This document shows positions 6,009 to 8,230 of a stretch of DNA of 8,230 bases, piece by piece. The stretch lies in assembly GCA_023457875.1 (NCBI GenBank), contig JAEXBC010000181.1:1-8230 (forward strand), written 5' to 3'. A program made the translations under genes and the position numbers. The notes beneath the pieces are model-generated. The model saw only the letters and a program-made list of their open reading frames with translations. It did not search any database and was not told the origin of the DNA. Within the stretch, counting starts at the first letter, position 1. Every line of letters begins with the position of its first letter. Source of the DNA: Bacillota bacterium. Lineage in GTDB: Bacteria > Bacillota > Clostridia > Lachnospirales > Cellulosilyticaceae.

Positions 6009-6797
6009 ATGCGCAATCTTTATATGAATAAGCTACTGTGGTATATTGCTGTGCTTTCCTCGTTGTTGATAGCTTTATTAACGCTTTTCAACTTAGGGAT
6101 TTACAGCAAGGTCGTACATATTGAAGTGATGCCTGGAATTGTTTCTCAAGACCTGATTACAGCAATAGCTTCGGTTTTAATTTTAGTCATTTTAGTAAGA
6201 AAGAAAGAGACAAGTTATAAGAGTCAAATTATAATACTAGCCTATATGTTATATTTATTTTATGCATATGGCGTATATGTGATTGAAAGATTTTACAATA
6301 TGTTTTATTTTGCCTATATGTTCATTTTAACAATTTCCTTCTATTCAATCATTTTTAGCCTTGTAAGTATCGACAAAGAGATGATTAAGAGATTAAACGT
6401 ATCTCATTTTATAAGAAAAGTATCAGCCATTTTTTTAATCATTATTCCTGTTATGTTTTATGCCCTCTGGATTGGCAAACTTATCCCACTAACTAGCAGC
6501 GGAACAAAAGTTGAATTTTTTTATTCAGTATATATACTGGATTTATGTTTTATTATGCCTTTTTTCATAATAATTGCGGTTATGAGCTTAAAGAATAAGA
6601 ATCTAGGGACATTATTAACGCCATGTGGCCTTTTGTTTGGTAGTGTATTACTTCTATCTGTTGGAATAGGAGAACTTCTTAAGCCTTATTTTCAGGCAAA
6701 ATTTGATCTAGGAGGAGTATGCTTTTATCTTGTATTAGGTGCTGTCTTTGGAACCTTAGCAATAGTGGAACTATTGAATTTGGAGTCTAAGTCATAG
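6009..6797 (+). CDS. Predicted eight-helix integral membrane protein of unknown function (262 aa)
   Basis: I do not recognise the family. Hydrophobic segments lie at about residues 9-31, 48-63, 74-95, 96-121, 138-161, 170-194, 201-223 and 235-258, which fill nearly the whole protein. The short positively charged links RKKETSYK (64-71), KRLNVSHFIRK (127-137) and KNKN (195-198) would be cytoplasmic. There is no cleavable signal peptide and no soluble domain. No ATP-binding, peptidase or transporter signature is visible. A few polar residues sit in or near helices (E93 and R94 after helix 3, E222 in helix 7, E254 in helix 8). GGGAGG (5995-6000) lies eight bases before the ATG. An internal ATG six codons in is a less likely start. 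It stands alone: the gaps are about 140 bases upstream and 169 downstream. Confidence 0.8.
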   Translation: MRNLYMNKLLWYIAVLSSLLIALLTLFNLGIYSKVVHIEVMPGIVSQDLITAIASVLILVILVRKKETSYKSQIIILAYMLYLFYAYGVYVIERFYNMFYFAYMFILTISFYSIIFSLVSIDKEMIKRLNVSHFIRKVSAIFLIIIPVMFYALWIGKLIPLTSSGTKVEFFYSVYILDLCFIMPFFIIIAVMSLKNKNLGTLLTPCGLLFGSVLLLSVGIGELLKPYFQAKFDLGGVCFYLVLGAVFGTLAIVELLNLESKS

Positions 6798-6908
6798 CTA
6801 TTAGGTTATTACTTGAAGCAACATACTTCATTCACTTACAACTGTCAGTCATTTCAGTGGTGATGTGCACAAATTAGAAAAAATATGATGGCTATCAAGA
6901 GAGGTGCA

Positions 6909-6939
6909 TTGACCTTGACGTTGGGTCAATTGATATAAT
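6909..6939 (+). promoter_or_regulatory. MerR-type promoter with overlapping operator for the downstream regulator
   Basis: A perfect-style -35 TTGACC (6909-6914) and -10 TATAAT (6934-6939) are separated by 19 bases (6915-6933), not the usual 17. This overlong spacer is the hallmark of promoters untwisted by MerR-family activators. Within it lies the dyad TTGAC-GTTGG-GTCAA (6915-6929). The dyad is centred on 6922, the same place as in known MerR operators such as that of the CueR-controlled copA promoter. A second, overlapping pairing is TTGACC with GGTCAA (6924-6929). The MerR gene starts 27 bases downstream, so autoregulation is the natural inference. Confidence 0.85.
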
Positions 6940-6966
6940 CATAAGAAAAGGATACGGGGGACTACT

Positions 6967-8230
6967 ATGGATTTTATGAAAATAACCAAGGTTACTGAAC
7001 AATTTGGTATATCCTCAAGAACACTCAGATATTACGAGCAGGTGGGGCTACTGAAAAGTGAGCGTCCGCCCTTTGAGAAATACCGTTTCTATGACAATGA
7101 AAATATCAATCGGCTGCGACAGATTTTGGTACTACGTAAAATGCAAATCTCCATAAAGGATATCTTGCGGATTTACGAAAATCAAGATATGGAAACACTG
7201 GTGCGTAGCTTCGTAAAGCGCATTGAGGAAATTGATGATGAAATCAGCACACTTTCTCAATTGAAGGCATATGTCAATGATTTTTTAAATGCAATGACTG
7301 CGTATGGAATTACACAAATTTCTGCCTTGCCATTACTTTATGAAAAGGTGGAGACTGAGCTTTCTACACCTAAACAGGATTTATCCATGGAAACATTGAA
7401 TAACATTACGGATAAGACAGTAAAACCGCTGGAGATGGATATTGTGTCATTGCCACCAGTGCGTGCGATTACATCGATAAGGACTGACAGCGGGAAGTCG
7501 GAGATTGCTAGCTTTTGGGATTGGCTTTCCTCAAATCAAATCCCCTTTGGTAAACCTGGAAGTCGTACGATGTTTGAGTATCAGCGTGCTGAGGATATTG
7601 TTTTGATGCAAAAGCTACCTGATCAAATCACTGCCATAGAAAAATGTAATGCACTAGCAGAGGAGTACCCCTTTCAATGCAAGGAATTTGAAGGTGGATT
7701 GTTTGCCATGTCATCCGTTTATGCAGATGAAGATTTAGGAGCCTTACAGTGTCGGATGCTGCAAGGCTTCGATGATAACCCAAACTTTGAGGTGGATTTT
7801 TTACATAATGGTAACCTACGACATGAGACGCTGATCGAGACCGTGCTTTCCCCTGACAATACCCGTGAGCGGGTAAATATTTATATCCCTTTACGACAAC
7901 GCAAGCCTAATTATGTGGATTATCCGGAATTTGAAGTTACAGAGCGTTTTTCCTTTGAGGAGATAGAAAAAGCTAATCCGATTCTGAAGGAATATATGGT
8001 TGATTTTCACAAAATCACACCGATTAACAATCCTCACTTTCAGGTTTTGCAGAATGGAGAGGCTGAGTTTATTGCATGGATTTCCAAAAGAAAGCTGGAT
8101 ACCAATGTGGCAGTGAGACTCCCTTTTCGAGTTGATATAGAATTCTTAGCAGAGGAAAAGAGTGAAGAATACTTATGGGGAACAACTGAGGGAAGCCTCT
8201 GGTTTTCACATGGAGGTTGTACCTATACCA
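6967..8230 (+). CDS. Large MerR-family transcriptional regulator (3' truncated by window, 421+ aa)
   Basis: This is a DNA-binding activator that twists promoters with long spacers when it senses a ligand. The winged helix-turn-helix is at residues 4-72, with the family signature SSRTLRYYEQVGLL (16-29), the wing YRFYD (39-43) and RQILVLRKMQISIKDI (51-66). A dimerising coiled-coil helix follows (about 75-110). From about 152 to 310 lies what looks like a GyrI/effector-binding-type ligand domain. More protein (about 315-421) continues off the window with the same frame open, so the regulator is much longer than simple MerR proteins of 120-280 residues. GGGGG (6956-6960) is six bases before the ATG. 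Arginine is mostly CGN here (about 17 CGN to 5 AGR), the reverse of the upstream helicase gene. The ligand is unknown, and targets may lie beyond the edge. Confidence 0.92.
   Translation, partial: MDFMKITKVTEQFGISSRTLRYYEQVGLLKSERPPFEKYRFYDNENINRLRQILVLRKMQISIKDILRIYENQDMETLVRSFVKRIEEIDDEISTLSQLKAYVNDFLNAMTAYGITQISALPLLYEKVETELSTPKQDLSMETLNNITDKTVKPLEMDIVSLPPVRAITSIRTDSGKSEIASFWDWLSSNQIPFGKPGSRTMFEYQRAEDIVLMQKLPDQITAIEKCNALAEEYPFQCKEFEGGLFAMSSVYADEDLGALQCRMLQGFDDNPNFEVDFLHNGNLRHETLIETVLSPDNTRERVNIYIPLRQRKPNYVDYPEFEVTERFSFEEIEKANPILKEYMVDFHKITPINNPHFQVLQNGEAEFIAWISKRKLDTNVAVRLPFRVDIEFLAEEKSEEYLWGTTEGSLWFSHGGCTYT

Noticed and set aside
6811..6833. TGAAG-CTTCA hairpin after the membrane protein gene
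   Set aside because: The stem is five base pairs and has no T-run, so it is not a convincing terminator.
1..8230. CRISPR array, tRNA, rRNA, insertion sequence or toxin-antitoxin pair
   Set aside because: I saw no spaced direct repeats, cloverleaf, transposase motif or terminal inverted repeats anywhere in the window.

Overview
The window is AT-rich DNA with strong purine-rich ribosome binding sites, heavy AGA/ATA/TTA codon use and Rho-independent terminators. It also carries a flavodoxin-ferredoxin protein typical of anaerobes. Together these point to a low-GC Firmicute, most likely an anaerobic member of the Clostridia. This is inferred from gene content and composition; no species can be named. 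All confident genes lie on the plus strand.

Layout. Bases 1-31 are the last codons of an upstream short-chain dehydrogenase (SDR), closed by a strong terminator at 55-103. A probable two-gene unit follows: a flavodoxin/2x[4Fe-4S] ferredoxin protein of the EFR1 type (239-1015) and a ketopantoate-reductase family enzyme with a complete catalytic residue set (1086-2006). A small interrupted reading frame (2103-2234) and a hairpin at 2250-2283 end that unit. Next is an extremely AT-rich stretch with no convincing gene (2284-2619).

The most interesting part is 2620-4896. A MazG-like all-alpha NTP pyrophosphohydrolase is followed 21 bases later by a 646-residue protein. That protein joins an N-terminal PD-(D/E)XK nuclease-like domain (with an ExK and a QxxxY motif) to an SF1/DUF2075, Schlafen-type helicase. 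A nucleotide-pool hydrolase coupled to a nuclease-helicase, behind its own AT-rich leader, fits a compact antiphage or nucleic-acid-surveillance module. The defence role is an inference.

Downstream are two terminator-like hairpins and a decayed SDR gene (5109-5425) that has lost its N-terminus and its YxxxK active site. Then come a DUF1801 protein with an N-terminal zinc-knuckle-like segment (5460-5867) and an eight-helix membrane protein of unknown function (6009-6797). The window ends inside a large MerR-family regulator (6967 to the edge). Its promoter has the 19-base spacer and centred dyad characteristic of MerR-controlled promoters. This last gene uses CGN arginine codons much more than the rest of the window, which suggests a different history.
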